Of a stretch of DNA of 64,000 nt, positions 27,719 through 36,721 are shown piece after piece (within the stretch, counting starts at the first letter, position 1; each line of letters starts with the position of its first letter). Position numbers and translations under genes: made by a program. The notes under the pieces are model-generated. The model made no database searches. It saw only the letters and a program-made list of their open reading frames with translations, and had not been told where the DNA came from. Location: assembly GCA_963706315.1 (NCBI GenBank), contig CAVPMA010000019.1, forward strand, positions 248,001 through 312,000, in the 5' to 3' direction. Source of the stretch: CALMEC01 sp963706315. GTDB taxonomy: Bacteria > Actinomycetota > Thermoleophilia > Miltoncostaeales > Miltoncostaeaceae.

Positions 27719-28147
27719 TCATCCCTCCCCCCCGCTTCGCCGTCTGCAGGTGCCGCAGACGTGCATCGCCTCGTACCGGCAGGGCTGGACCCGCTGATAC
27801 ATGACCATCCGCGTGGTTTGACAGACACGGCAAGTGACCTCTACCCAGAGTTCCTTGACGATCTTGCCGGATGCGAGGCGGACCTCCCGTCTCTCGATGT
27901 GGCGTGTCGCACAGTGGCACCGGGAGACGTGTGGGCCTGCGCCTGGCCGGTTCCATGGTGCGCTGTGGTGCGTGATCTCTCGGATGTCCGGTGGCCCGAT
28001 GCTCTGGACGCAGGCGTGGCAGCGAACCCTGTTTGGGTTCCACCGGCTGACCGGCCCGCCGCACGTGTCGCACGCGTCGCACCCCAGGGGCGGTGCCTCT
28101 CGGGGGTCGACGGACCTAACGGGGATGCCGCGGATCGGGATGGTCAA
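27719..28147 (-). CDS. Multi-Cys zinc-ribbon protein
   Basis: 142 residues from TTG 28147, which overlaps the stop of the upstream small gene as TTGA. Cys pairs occur as CDACDTCG, CHAC, CRCHC-like, CRVC and CGTC, enough for two or three zinc ribbons. A basic and Trp-poor middle (ERREVRLASGKIVKELWVEV) lies between. I do not recognise the family; zinc-ribbon proteins of this kind are common in phages and integrative elements. It is convergent with mreB. Confidence 0.55.
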   Translation of the reverse strand: MTIPIRGIPVRSVDPREAPPLGCDACDTCGGPVSRWNPNRVRCHACVQSIGPPDIREITHHSAPWNRPGAGPHVSRCHCATRHIERREVRLASGKIVKELWVEVTCRVCQTTRMVMYQRVQPCRYEAMHVCGTCRRRSGGEG

Positions 28148-28326
28148 CCCGCGTTTCGCTGTTGCCGGGATCGTTCCAGTGCCCCCCGGAGTCGTTCCGC
28201 TGGCGCGACGATGGTCGGGACATCGGCGCGGACATGGGCGATGAACTCGCCGACGTTCGGAGAGTCCGGGCCCAACGCGCCACCGTCGGGGCTGGCGGGG
28301 CCGGTCCAGTTGCGGCCCTTCACCAT
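28144..28326 (-). CDS. 60-residue hypothetical, coupled to the zinc-ribbon gene
   Basis: From ATG 28326: MVKGRNWTG, then NVGEFIAHVRADVPTIVAP and a Glu/Arg-rich end (ERLRGALERSRQQRNAG), suggesting a short coiled coil. The stop overlaps the TTG start of the next gene. The frame is open upstream, so the start is uncertain. Confidence 0.4.
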   Translation of the reverse strand: MVKGRNWTGPASPDGGALGPDSPNVGEFIAHVRADVPTIVAPAERLRGALERSRQQRNAG

Positions 28327-29059
28327 GCGGCGCCCAGTTCTTGGTGAGTCCCAGCCACTCCAACTCCCTGCCCGCGCCCGGTGTGTGGAGGTCCGGGACC
28401 GTTTCCGTGCGACCCGGCCGCGTCGCCGCCGCCTCTCCCCATGCTCTCCCTTCGTCACGACAGGCAGCGGGGCCGACGCTGAGCATCGGTGCTCAAGGGG
28501 CCGTCCGACGCCCCCCAGCACCGGCGGCCCCTCGGACAGACCTGGCTCGGCGCCTGCGCGCTGGCGACCTCATCTCCGGGCGCGCGCGCAGACACCTGAC
28601 TTCGTGGGCTTCGCGGACGGCCCCCCGGGCCCGCCACACCTCAGGGTGAGAAGCCGTCCTGTATGGCCGCATCCAAGGGCGTCACCTCCCTGCGGCCGGC
28701 GGGCCCGCGCGGGCACCGCTCGTCTGGCCGCACGGTCCTGGTCGACCATCCGCTGTGCGCCGCTTCACGACGCGCGTTAGGAGCGTGGACCTGACACGGA
28801 TGTCGTCCCGGCCGCCCGCTCCGGTGAACCACGACGCGCCGAATGGCGCCCCCACCTCGAAGCCCTGGCCTGTCGGCCGGCGGGTGACGGTGGGTGTGTG
28901 GCTGACCTGCGAGCGACGGTGCATCCGGGTTACGTCCCGATCCCACGGTGCGAGCGTGCAAGCAACGGATTGACCGCGCTCACGCTCGTGCATCCACACT
29001 GGACCTCTCCCCGGAGTTAGTCAAGGACCCCGAGCACATTCCTCGCCCTGGCGTCAGCC
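28327..29059. other. 730-bp stretch without a supported gene
   Basis: All frames are either closed or of poor, Arg/Pro-rich composition. I see no recognisable domain, tRNA or long hairpin in it. Confidence 0.5.
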
Positions 29060-29245
29060 TTACGGCCGATCCACGTACCTCTGCCTGAGCGCGATGCCGA
29101 CGAAACACGCCGCTGCGGTGGTGACCATCAGAAGTCGCCGCAGGCGCCGACGAGCGTGGCGACGTCCGCTCGCGATCCCCGCATCGACGGTATTCGTGGC
29201 GGACCGCAGCGCGGTGAGTTCGCTCTGGAGGCGCTTCAGGGTCAA
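29060..29245 (-). pseudogene. Truncated copy of the 21216-21737 gene
   Basis: The C-terminal 55 residues (LQSELTALRSATNTVDAGI, then the hydrophobic TTAAACFVGIALRQR) match the last part of the gene at 21216-21737, at both DNA and protein level. The 5' part is missing and is replaced by a piece of a LiaF-like gene read in the other direction. Confidence 0.75.
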
Positions 29246-29247
29246 GC

Positions 29248-29490
29248 TTTACGGCTCTTGGCGGGGCCGACATCGACGCCACGGCTGCTCCGGGTGAGGG
29301 GGCCACACTCCGCGTCTTCTCAGTGATCGGGGGGATCAATGTGCGCGTCGCGGAGGGCGTCAGGGTGAAACTCAAGGGCGGTGGTCTTGTGGGCGGGCGC
29401 AGCATGGACGAGGCGGCCGGCAATGGCCCCGAGATCACCGTGCTTGCATGCACCCTCATCGGAGGTGTGCGCGTCACCCACGGCGCATAG
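29248..29490 (+). pseudogene. 5'-truncated LiaF/DUF1707-type C-terminal domain
   Basis: The open frame starts abruptly at a repeat boundary and reads FTALGGADIDATAAPGEGAT, VFSVIGGINVRVAEG, GGGLVGGRSMDEA and LIGGVRVTHGA before TAG 29488-29490. Repeating 'GGxxI/V.V' strands of this kind form the beta-helix of the cell wall-active antibiotic response (LiaF-like) domain. The membrane and N-terminal part is gone. Confidence 0.65.
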
Positions 29491-29649
29491 CGCACAACTC
29501 CCCACTCATCCCACCCATGCGGCCTCCGGTCCGAGCAGCTGAAGGGCCGATACGGACACGGTGGGGTGTTCGAGGTCGACGCCCAGCCCGAGACGTATTC
29601 CCAACCGCTGCTGGGACGAGCCGGCAGATGCCGGCACGCGCCGGCCGAC

Positions 29650-30837
29650 TCAGCCCGCGGTCGTCGCCGGCGGCGCGCCGGCGTGCTCCGGCTGCCACGA
29701 CAGCGCGTAGGACGGGTCGTCGAGCTCCCGTGCCAGCGCGCTGAGCCGAAGCGGACGGAACGTGTCGCACATCACCGCGAGTTCCTCGGTGCGCCGGGCC
29801 CCGAGGGCGCGCTCGACGAGTCCCGGCTGGGGCCCGTGCGGGAGGCCCGACGGGTGCAATGTGATCGACCCGACGTCGACTCCCCGTCGTGACCCGAACT
29901 CACCGGAGACGTAGTAGATCATCTCCTCGGACTGCAGGTTCGAATGGTGGTACGGCAGCGGGATCGCCAACGGGTCCCAGTCGAGCTCCCTCGGACAGAA
30001 CGAGCAGATCACGAAGTTCGGGCCCTGAAAGGTCTGGTGCACCGGCGGTGGCTGGTGGATGCGGCCCGAGATGGGCTCGAAGTCGTGCACGTTGAAGGTG
30101 TACGGGTACACGTAGCCGTCCCAGCCCACGACGTCCAGCGGGTGGTAGTCCAGCGCGAACCGTTGGTAGCCGTCGCGCACCCGTACGACCAGCTCGTTGC
30201 GGTCGCCATCACCGTCGTGGGTCACGAGAAGCTCCGGCGGGTGGAAGTCCCGATGGGAGAACGGCGCGCCCTCGTTGAGCTGGCCGTAGCGGTTGCGGTA
30301 GCGGTTTGGCGTCTCGATCTCCCCGGGCGTCGTGAAGCACAGCCACCGCTGCGGCCCGTCGTCAAGCATGAACCGGTGGGTCGTGCCCCGCGGGATCACG
30401 ATGTAGTCGTGCCGTCGGAACGGGAGCGTCCCGAAGACCGTCTCGAGCGTGCCGGAGCCCTCGTGGACGAAGATCACCTCGTCGCCCTCGCCGTTGCGGT
30501 AGAACCAGTCCACCGATCGCTCCGGCACGCAGATGGCGATCTCGACATCGGCGTTCCACATGAGCAGGCGCCGGCCATGGACCGGATCTGCCTCCGGCGC
30601 CAGGCCGGCGGTGTTCGTGAGCCGGTGCACGTGCGCGGACGGCACCCACTCGTCACGCGCGATCGGCGTGAAGTCGAGCACGTCGCTGATTCGGCAGGGC
30701 GAGGTGAGGTGGTACAGGATCGACTCGTTCCCGCTAAAGCCCTCGTACCCCATCACCTCCTCGACCAGGAGGGTGCCGTCGCGACGGAACTGGGTGTGGC
30801 GTTTGGGCGGGACGTCGCCCAGGCTGTGGTACCGCAT
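29650..30837 (-). CDS. hmgA: Homogentisate 1,2-dioxygenase
   Basis: 395 residues of cupin architecture. Metal-site region: PYHHSNLQSEEMIYYVSGEF followed by HPSGLPHGPQPG; the start MRYHSLGDVPPKRHTQFR is typical of the actinobacterial enzyme. It opens the ring of homogentisate with O2 to give maleylacetoacetate, using Fe(II). Its ATG overlaps the hppD stop by one base (TGATG), so the two are translated together. Confidence 0.93.
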   Translation of the reverse strand: MRYHSLGDVPPKRHTQFRRDGTLLVEEVMGYEGFSGNESILYHLTSPCRISDVLDFTPIARDEWVPSAHVHRLTNTAGLAPEADPVHGRRLLMWNADVEIAICVPERSVDWFYRNGEGDEVIFVHEGSGTLETVFGTLPFRRHDYIVIPRGTTHRFMLDDGPQRWLCFTTPGEIETPNRYRNRYGQLNEGAPFSHRDFHPPELLVTHDGDGDRNELVVRVRDGYQRFALDYHPLDVVGWDGYVYPYTFNVHDFEPISGRIHQPPPVHQTFQGPNFVICSFCPRELDWDPLAIPLPYHHSNLQSEEMIYYVSGEFGSRRGVDVGSITLHPSGLPHGPQPGLVERALGARRTEELAVMCDTFRPLRLSALARELDDPSYALSWQPEHAGAPPATTAG

Positions 30838-31967
30838 CAGAGGTTCCCCCGGAGCGCCTGCTCGCGCTCGATCGCCTCGAACAGGGCCTTGAAGTTCCCC
30901 TGCCCGAAGCCGCGCGAGCCGTGACGCTCGATGATCTCGAAGAACACGGTCGGCCGGTCCCCGACCGGCTTCGTGAAGATCTGCAGCAGATAGCCCTCGT
31001 CGTCACGGTCGGCGAGGATGCCGAGGGCGCGGAGGTCCTCCACCTGGCCGTCCACCTCCGCGACACGCTCCGGCAGCTCGTCGTAGTAGGTCTCCGGAGT
31101 GCGCAAGAAACGCACCCCCCGACGGGTCAGCTCCCGCACCGCCCCGACGATGTCCTGCGTCTCGATCGCGATGTGCTGAACACCGGCGCCGGCGTGGTAC
31201 TCGAGGTACTCCTCGATCTGCGACTTGCGCAGGCCCTCGGCCGGCTCGTTGATGGGGAACTTGATCCGCCCGTCGCCGCCGGCCACCACCTTGCTCATGA
31301 GCGCGGAGTACTCGGTGGAGATGTCCTCGTCGCTGAAGTGGACCATTTCGGCGAACCCCATCACCCGTTCATAGAACGCCACCCACTCGTCCATCGCGCC
31401 CAGTTCGACGTTGCCGACGATGTGGTCGATCGCGGTGAACAGGCCGGAGTCGGCCCCCCCGTCGACTGGGGTGAACCCGGGGAGGTGCGGACCGGCATAG
31501 TCGCCGCGTTCGACGAATGTGTGCAGCGTCTCGCCGTAGGTTGCGATGCTCGCCAGGCGGACGCCGCCATGCTCGTCGCGCCGCTCGTGGGGCTCCACCA
31601 CCCCGCGGGCGCCCTTCGTGATCGCGGTGCGGTACGCGCGTTCGGCGTCGGGAACGGTGAGTGCGATCACCTTCGCGGCGTCGCCGTGGCGCGCGACATG
31701 GCGTGCGACCTCGCCGTCGGGGCGCAGGCTCCCTGTCAGGACAAGGCGCACGTCCCCGTGGCGCATCACGTGCGACACGCGGTCTCGCGACCCGGTCTCG
31801 AGGCCGGCGTACGCGATGGGCCGGAAGCCGAACGCGTGGTCGAAGAAGAACGCGGCCTGAGCCGCGTTGCCGACGTACAGCTCGACGTGATCGACCCCCA
31901 GGAGCGGCATCTCGTCGCCCCGTGGTGGCGCGACGAGCGCGTTGGCCCTCTCGGCTCGGTCTGCCAT
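30837..31967 (-). CDS. hppD: 4-hydroxyphenylpyruvate dioxygenase
   Basis: 376 residues with two VOC-fold halves. The iron ligands are visible as His in TAIDHIVGNV, His in GVQHIAIET and Glu in TVFFEIIERHG; the C-terminal gate helix region is GRGFGxGNFKALFEA-like (RGFGQGNFKALFEAIE). The enzyme makes homogentisate from 4-hydroxyphenylpyruvate. Start ATG 31967. It is transcribed divergently from an Lrp regulator and directly before hmgA. Confidence 0.95.
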   Translation of the reverse strand: MADRAERANALVAPPRGDEMPLLGVDHVELYVGNAAQAAFFFDHAFGFRPIAYAGLETGSRDRVSHVMRHGDVRLVLTGSLRPDGEVARHVARHGDAAKVIALTVPDAERAYRTAITKGARGVVEPHERRDEHGGVRLASIATYGETLHTFVERGDYAGPHLPGFTPVDGGADSGLFTAIDHIVGNVELGAMDEWVAFYERVMGFAEMVHFSDEDISTEYSALMSKVVAGGDGRIKFPINEPAEGLRKSQIEEYLEYHAGAGVQHIAIETQDIVGAVRELTRRGVRFLRTPETYYDELPERVAEVDGQVEDLRALGILADRDDEGYLLQIFTKPVGDRPTVFFEIIERHGSRGFGQGNFKALFEAIEREQALRGNL

Positions 31968-32041
31968 GGGTCGGCTCCTTCTCCAGATCGCCGGTCTGTA
32001 GCTATCATCGACGGTATTGTCGCCTATTCAAGAGCGATTCG
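31968..32041. promoter_or_regulatory. Divergent promoter region between hppD and an Lrp regulator
   Basis: 74 bp of AT-richer sequence (GCTATCATCGACGGTATTGT) between the two starts; probable site for Lrp control of hppD-hmgA. No clear palindrome seen. Confidence 0.35.
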
Positions 32042-32515
32042 TTGCGCAGAGAGGCTTTCAGCAGGAAATTGGACCGTATTGATCATCAGATCGTTGCGCT
32101 GCTTCGGGAGAACGCGCGGAGGAGCTTCAAGGACATCGGCGAGCACGTCGGTCTGTCCGCCCCAGCCGTGAAGCGGCGGGTCGACCGGCTCGAGGCGGAC
32201 GGGGTCATCCGCGGCTATGTCGCGGTGGCGGACCCTGCGGCCCTGGGCTGGCCAACCCGGGGCGTGGTGTCGCTGCTGTGCGAGGGACGGATGTCTGCGG
32301 CTGAGGTGCGGGCGGCCGTCGCGCCGCATGCGGAGGTGGCAGCCGCCTACACGGTGGCGGGGCACGCAAGCGCGATCCTCTTGGTGCAGGCGTCGGACAC
32401 GGCGCACCTCGAGGAGGCGCTGGAGCGGATCCGGCGCTCGCCCGGCGTGCGCGCCACCGAGACCCAGATCATCCTGTCGACCCTCTTCGAACGCCCCCTG
32501 GCCGACCGCGACTGA
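32042..32515 (+). CDS. Lrp/AsnC-family regulator beside hppD
   Basis: About 157 residues. The HTH (LRENARRSFKDIGEHVGLSA then PAVKRRVDRLEADGVIRGY) and the C-terminal RAM domain (VSLLCEGRM, VAAAYTVAGHASAILLVQA) are clear. No ATG exists; TTG 32042 or TTG 32069 are the candidates. Lrp proteins bind amino acids through the RAM domain; this one is well placed to sense an aromatic amino acid and control hppD-hmgA. Confidence 0.88.
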   Translation: MRREAFSRKLDRIDHQIVALLRENARRSFKDIGEHVGLSAPAVKRRVDRLEADGVIRGYVAVADPAALGWPTRGVVSLLCEGRMSAAEVRAAVAPHAEVAAAYTVAGHASAILLVQASDTAHLEEALERIRRSPGVRATETQIILSTLFERPLADRD

Positions 32516-32615
32516 CGACCGGCGCGGACGACGCCGACCGCTTCCACGCTCGGTGCGATCCCGCCTGCCTGGCACCCTTTGCCGAGCCGGAGGCCCAGCG
32601 GCGGGGGCGACGCGT

Positions 32616-33293
32616 TCAGGTCCGGCGGGCCTCGCCCAGCACGGTCGCAACCAGCAAGCCGTCGCCGATGCTGAGGGCCGCGGTGGCGAGGCGCGGGTCG
32701 GCCGCGGCGCCATCGGCGGCCGTCCGCATCGCTCGCGCGGCGTCGTCGGCGGGTCCGGGCTCCGCCGCCCGGCCGCCGAGGAAGAGATTGTCGGCGACGA
32801 TCACCCCGCCCAGGCGCACGAGGCGGATGCACTGCTCGAGGTAGGCCGGATAGCCGGGCTTGTCGGCGTCGATGTACGCGAGGTCATAGACGCTGTCCTG
32901 GAAACGCGAGAGAGTCGCGAGCGCCGGACCGCGAAGCACGCGCACGCAGTCGGACAGCCCTGCGCCGCCCAGATTCCGCTCGGCTACATCGGCCGTCTCG
33001 TCATCGATCTCGAGGGTGTCCAGCATTCCCCCGGGCGGCAGCGCCGCGGCCATCCACGCCGCCGACACCCCGACGAACGTTCCGATCTCCAGCACCCGCA
33101 TGCCCCCGGTGACGCGCACGAGCACGGCCAGCAGCCGGCCGACGTCGGAGTGGGTCATCATTTGTGCCCGGTGGTGGCCGGCGTGCCGGCGGAGGATCGC
33201 CCTGACGGAATCCGGCGGGACGTTCAGCCGGTCGAGCCACGCATCGACGGGGTCGGTGATTGGGGATCGTCCCTGCGCCACGGCCCGGATCAT
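32616..33293 (-). CDS. Caffeoyl-CoA-type O-methyltransferase
   Basis: 225 residues with the SAM motifs in order: VLEIGTFVGVSAAWMA (motif I), DTLEIDDETADVAERN, YDLAYIDADKPGYPAYLE (metal Asp cluster) and GGVIVADNLFLGG. The family methylates catechol-type hydroxyls in a metal-dependent way. It follows the FAH-like gene with a gap of about 45 bp; substrate unknown, possibly an aromatic intermediate. Confidence 0.88.
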   Translation of the reverse strand: MIRAVAQGRSPITDPVDAWLDRLNVPPDSVRAILRRHAGHHRAQMMTHSDVGRLLAVLVRVTGGMRVLEIGTFVGVSAAWMAAALPPGGMLDTLEIDDETADVAERNLGGAGLSDCVRVLRGPALATLSRFQDSVYDLAYIDADKPGYPAYLEQCIRLVRLGGVIVADNLFLGGRAAEPGPADDAARAMRTAADGAAADPRLATAALSIGDGLLVATVLGEARRT

Positions 33294-33338
33294 GTCGGGC
33301 GGCCCGTCCGGCCGCTACCCGTGAGGCCGGGGCTCGTA

Positions 33339-34166
33339 CTAGGAGCACACGGGGCTGGTGAGACGACCGAGGCCATCGGCAGCAAGCGTCACGAGGTCCC
33401 CCGGCTCGATCCACCGATCGCCCGGCAGCGGGCCCAGCTCAAGCAGGCACCCCTGGTCGAGCGTTCCCGACCCGAGCACGTCACCGGGGCGCAGCCGTGT
33501 GTCGCGGGCAGCGTGGGCCACCAGCTCGTCCCACGTGAAGCGCATCGCATCGGTCCGGCCGCGCCCCACCTCGATCCCGTTGACTTCCACCCACGCCTCT
33601 ATCGTCAACACCCCGTCCTTGAACGGGAGCTCGTCGGGGGTGACCAGCCACGGCCCGAGCGTCGTCGCGAAATCCTTGCCCTTCGCCGGGCCGAGCAGGA
33701 CGGTCATCTCCTCGCGCTGGACGTCCCGCGCGCTCCAGTCGTTCATGAGTGTGAACCCGGCGATGGCGCCGTCGCGCCCGATGACCGCCGCGATCTCCGA
33801 CTCGAAGTCCAGCATGAGTGTGGCCCGGGGGCGGCGCACCGGCTCGCCCGGCCCGTGGATCGACGCCGGGTTCGCGAAGTAGAAGGCCGGCGCCCGGTAC
33901 CACTGCGTCGGAATCGGCAGGCCCCGGCGGCGCCACCCCGCGGCGACATGGCCCTCGAACGCGTAGAAGTCCCTCACGCTCGGCGGAATCGGCACAGGCG
34001 CGGCGAGCGCGACGTCCTCGAGCGGCCAGCGGCGACGGCGCCTGCCGTGACCCTCCCCCGCCAGCCAGTGCAGCATAGTCGGCGCCTGCAGCTCGGTGAT
34101 CCGGTCCCCTTCGACGCTCCCCACGCGCGCCGTCCCGTCCGGATCGGTGAACGTGACGAGTCGCAT
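33339..34166 (-). CDS. Fumarylacetoacetate hydrolase-family protein
   Basis: 275 residues from ATG 34166 (MRLVTFTDPDGTARVGSVEG). FAH fold motifs: FYAFEGHVAAG, the metal ligands in LDFESEIAAVIG, GFTLMNDWSARDVQREEM, and GSGTLDQGCLLEL near the end. In this cluster it would cut fumarylacetoacetate to fumarate and acetoacetate, though the family also holds decarboxylases and isomerases. Its start overlaps the stop of the upstream CoA ligase by one base. Confidence 0.88.
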   Translation of the reverse strand: MRLVTFTDPDGTARVGSVEGDRITELQAPTMLHWLAGEGHGRRRRRWPLEDVALAAPVPIPPSVRDFYAFEGHVAAGWRRRGLPIPTQWYRAPAFYFANPASIHGPGEPVRRPRATLMLDFESEIAAVIGRDGAIAGFTLMNDWSARDVQREEMTVLLGPAKGKDFATTLGPWLVTPDELPFKDGVLTIEAWVEVNGIEVGRGRTDAMRFTWDELVAHAARDTRLRPGDVLGSGTLDQGCLLELGPLPGDRWIEPGDLVTLAADGLGRLTSPVCS

Positions 34167-36097
34167 CAGGCGGCTTCCCGGATCGCGTCGAGGGCGGCCG
34201 GGTCCTCGAGGGTCGAACAGGTCGCCCGGGTCGTCGCCCAGCACCGCCGCGCGGACAGCGCGCCGGACGATCTTCGCCGAGCGGGTCTTCGGCAACGCCC
34301 GGGTGAACCGCACCGCTCCCGGCCGAAACGCCGTGCCCAGGTCGGCCACGACCCTCGCCACGAGCTCGGCTCGCAGCGCATCGTCCGGCTCGGCACCGTC
34401 GCCGAGCACGACGAAGCACCAAGCCGTCTCCCCCTTCAGCTTGTGCGGGATCCCGACCGCGCAGGCCTCCACGACGGCGGGATGCCCGACGAGCGCCGAC
34501 TCGTACTCGGCGGGACCGACTCGCTTTCCGGCGACGTTCAGCGTGTCGTCGGAGCGCCCATGCAGGAACCAGTCGCCGTCCGCGTCGACGCTCGCCCAGT
34601 CGCCATGGGTCCACACCTCCGGCCACCGCGACCAGTAGCTCGCGACGAAGCGCGAGTCATCACCCCGAAATGCTCCCGGGTCATGCCGGGCCACGGCTTG
34701 GTACACGCGAGCTCCCCGAGCGCACCCCGGACGGACCGGCCCGCGTCGTCCCATACGTCGACCGCCATTCCCAACGCCGGCCGGCCGAGCGAGCACGCCT
34801 TGATCGGCAGCGTGACGTCGCACGAGAGCAGGCGCGCACCACCTCGGTGCCACCCGAGATGTTGATGATCGGCACCCGCCCCCCGGCGACCTCTCGGAAC
34901 AGCCACATGTACGGGTCGGCGTTCCACGGCTCCCCCGTGGACCCGAACGCCCGCAGCGTCCGCAGGTCGATCCCGCGGTGCGCGCGGTCCCCATGGGCGC
35001 GCAGCCCCCGTACCAACGTCGGCGACACCCCGAGGAACCCGAGGCGATACCGCTCGACCAGCCCGAGGACCATGCTCGGATCGGGGAAGTCCGGCGCGCC
35101 GTCGCGGACGACGAGGGTGCCGCCGTTCGCATGCGTCCCGATCGTCGCCCAGGGCCCCATGATCCACCCCATGTCCGTCACCCATGACAGCCGTTCGCCG
35201 GGCTTCAGGTCGGCCTGGAAGTGAACCTCCTGCGCGAGCTTCACCAGCAGGCCACCGTGCACGTGCACCGCCCCCTTCGGTCGGCCGGTGGTGCCCGACG
35301 TGTAGGCGATCATCACCGGATGCTCCGAGTCGACCCACTCGGGCGCCTGAGGACCGGTCGGCAGCTCGTCCCAGGCAACGTCCCTGCCGGCGGTCAACGC
35401 GATGTCGAGCCCGAGGTGCGGGTAGACGACCACAGTCCGAACGCCGGTGGCCTGCGCGACCGCGGCATCGACGGTCGCCTTGATCGGGACTGGCCCGGCC
35501 ACGGCGAGTGGCGCCGTCGGCCGTGATCACCGCGACGGCTCCGGAGTCGACCAGGCGGCTCGCGATCGCCGTCGCGGAGAAACCGGAGAAGATCGGGACG
35601 GCCACGGCTCCCGCCCAGGCGATGGCGTACAGGGCGGTCACCGCGGCGCATGACATCGGCATGGCGAGGCCGACTCGGTCCCCCGCCCGCACGCCGAGCG
35701 CGCGGAGACCGCCGGCCAGCCGAGCCGCCCGGACGGCGAGCTCTTCGTAGCTGAGCTCCTCGACGGCCCCGTCCTCGCGCTCGGCGATGACGGCGGGGCG
35801 GGCCGCGTCGTCCGACCCGACGCGGCGTCCGATGCAGCTCCACGCGAGGTTCAGCGTCGCGCCCGTGAACCACCGGCAGGCCCTGATGCCGTCCGTGTCG
35901 TCCAGCACGCGTCGGTACGGGGTGCGGAACTGGATGTCGAGCCACCGGACCACCGCGTCCCAGAACCACTCGGGATCCTCGACGGACCGGCGCAGCAGCG
36001 CACCGTGTCCGTCCAGGGCGTGCGCTCGGGCGAAGCGAGTGGTGTTGGCCGCCTCGATCACGTCGGCCGAGGGGTTCCAGACGTATCCTGTGCTCAC
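34166..36097 (-). pseudogene. AMP-forming acyl-CoA synthetase (acetoacetyl-CoA-ligase-like) with four frameshifts
   Basis: GTG 36097 overlaps the Lrp stop (GTGA). Family motifs are all present but spread over frames: GGLRALGVRAGDRVGLAMPM, the P-loop YTSGTTGRPKGAVHVHG, WVTDMGWIMGPW, INISGGTEV, and the end LHGRSDDTLNVAGKRVGPAE with the acylated Lys region KTRSAKIVRRAVR. Frame changes fall near 35500 (extra G), 34830 (missing G), 34665 (missing G) and 34220 (extra T). Repaired, the protein would be about 640 residues. In this setting it probably activates acetoacetate. Either decayed or an assembly problem. Confidence 0.85.
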
Positions 36098-36558
36098 CCT
36101 CCGGCCTCCGCGAGCAGGTCGGCCTGAGACGGCTGCACCTCGTCCAGCAGAAGCATCGTCTGCGTCGTGCGCACCTCCGGCATGTCGTGCAGCTTCAGTA
36201 GGACGAGGTCGCGCAGCGCCATGAGGTCCGGTGCGCGCACCATGAGCACAAAGTCATGGCCGCCGCTGGTGAGCGCGAGCCGCTCCACACCCGGCAGCGC
36301 AAGCAGTCGCTCGCGAACCTGGCGCCAACTCGCCTGCTCCACGTCGCCGAGGATGATCGCGCCAAGCGGGAGGCCGAGCTTCGTCGGATCGACCTCGGCG
36401 CGAATCGAGCGGATCACGCCGTCGTCACGGAGCCGTTGAAGCCGCGCGTAGGCGGTCGCGCGAGAGACGTGCACACGTTCGGCGAGATCGCTGACCGACA
36501 TGCGCCCGTCACGGAGCAACTCCGAAAGGATCGATCGGTCGACGTCGTCGAGAGCCAT
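36094..36558 (-). CDS. Lrp/AsnC-family regulator, first gene of the CoA ligase-FAH operon
   Basis: 154 residues from ATG 36558: MALDDVDRSILSELLRDGRM, HTH (DLAERVHVSRATAYARLQ), RAM domain (GGHDFVLMVRAPDLMALRDL). It overlaps the following ligase start by four bases and is divergent from the phenylalanine hydroxylase gene, so it likely controls both directions in response to an aromatic amino acid. Confidence 0.9.
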   Translation of the reverse strand: MALDDVDRSILSELLRDGRMSVSDLAERVHVSRATAYARLQRLRDDGVIRSIRAEVDPTKLGLPLGAIILGDVEQASWRQVRERLLALPGVERLALTSGGHDFVLMVRAPDLMALRDLVLLKLHDMPEVRTTQTMLLLDEVQPSQADLLAEAGG

Positions 36559-36630
36559 GGCAATGCGTCCAGCGGCAGGGGATCGATGGTCCGCCGCAGG
36601 TGACAGTCTGTCCCATTGATCGGGCAGCTT

Positions 36631-36685
36631 CAACCATAACGTCTGATGGTTGGTCCATGACTTGACGCATATTGGTCACTGGACC
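36631..36685. promoter_or_regulatory. Putative Lrp operator region upstream of phhA
   Basis: CAACCAT (36631-36637) and ATGGTTG (36646-36652) form a perfect inverted repeat with an 8-base spacer, and GGTCCA/TGGACC form a second pair further right. TTGACG at 36662-36667 may be a -35 box for phhA. All lie between the divergent Lrp and phhA starts. Confidence 0.45.
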
Positions 36686-36721
36686 ACAGTTCCGGTAGAT
36701 CCCCGTGTGAGGAGACGGCTG

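Noticed and set aside
32217..34865. 882-residue plus-strand frame across the methyltransferase, FAH and CoA ligase genes
   Set aside because: It runs antisense through three genes with clear motifs and has no recognisable domain.
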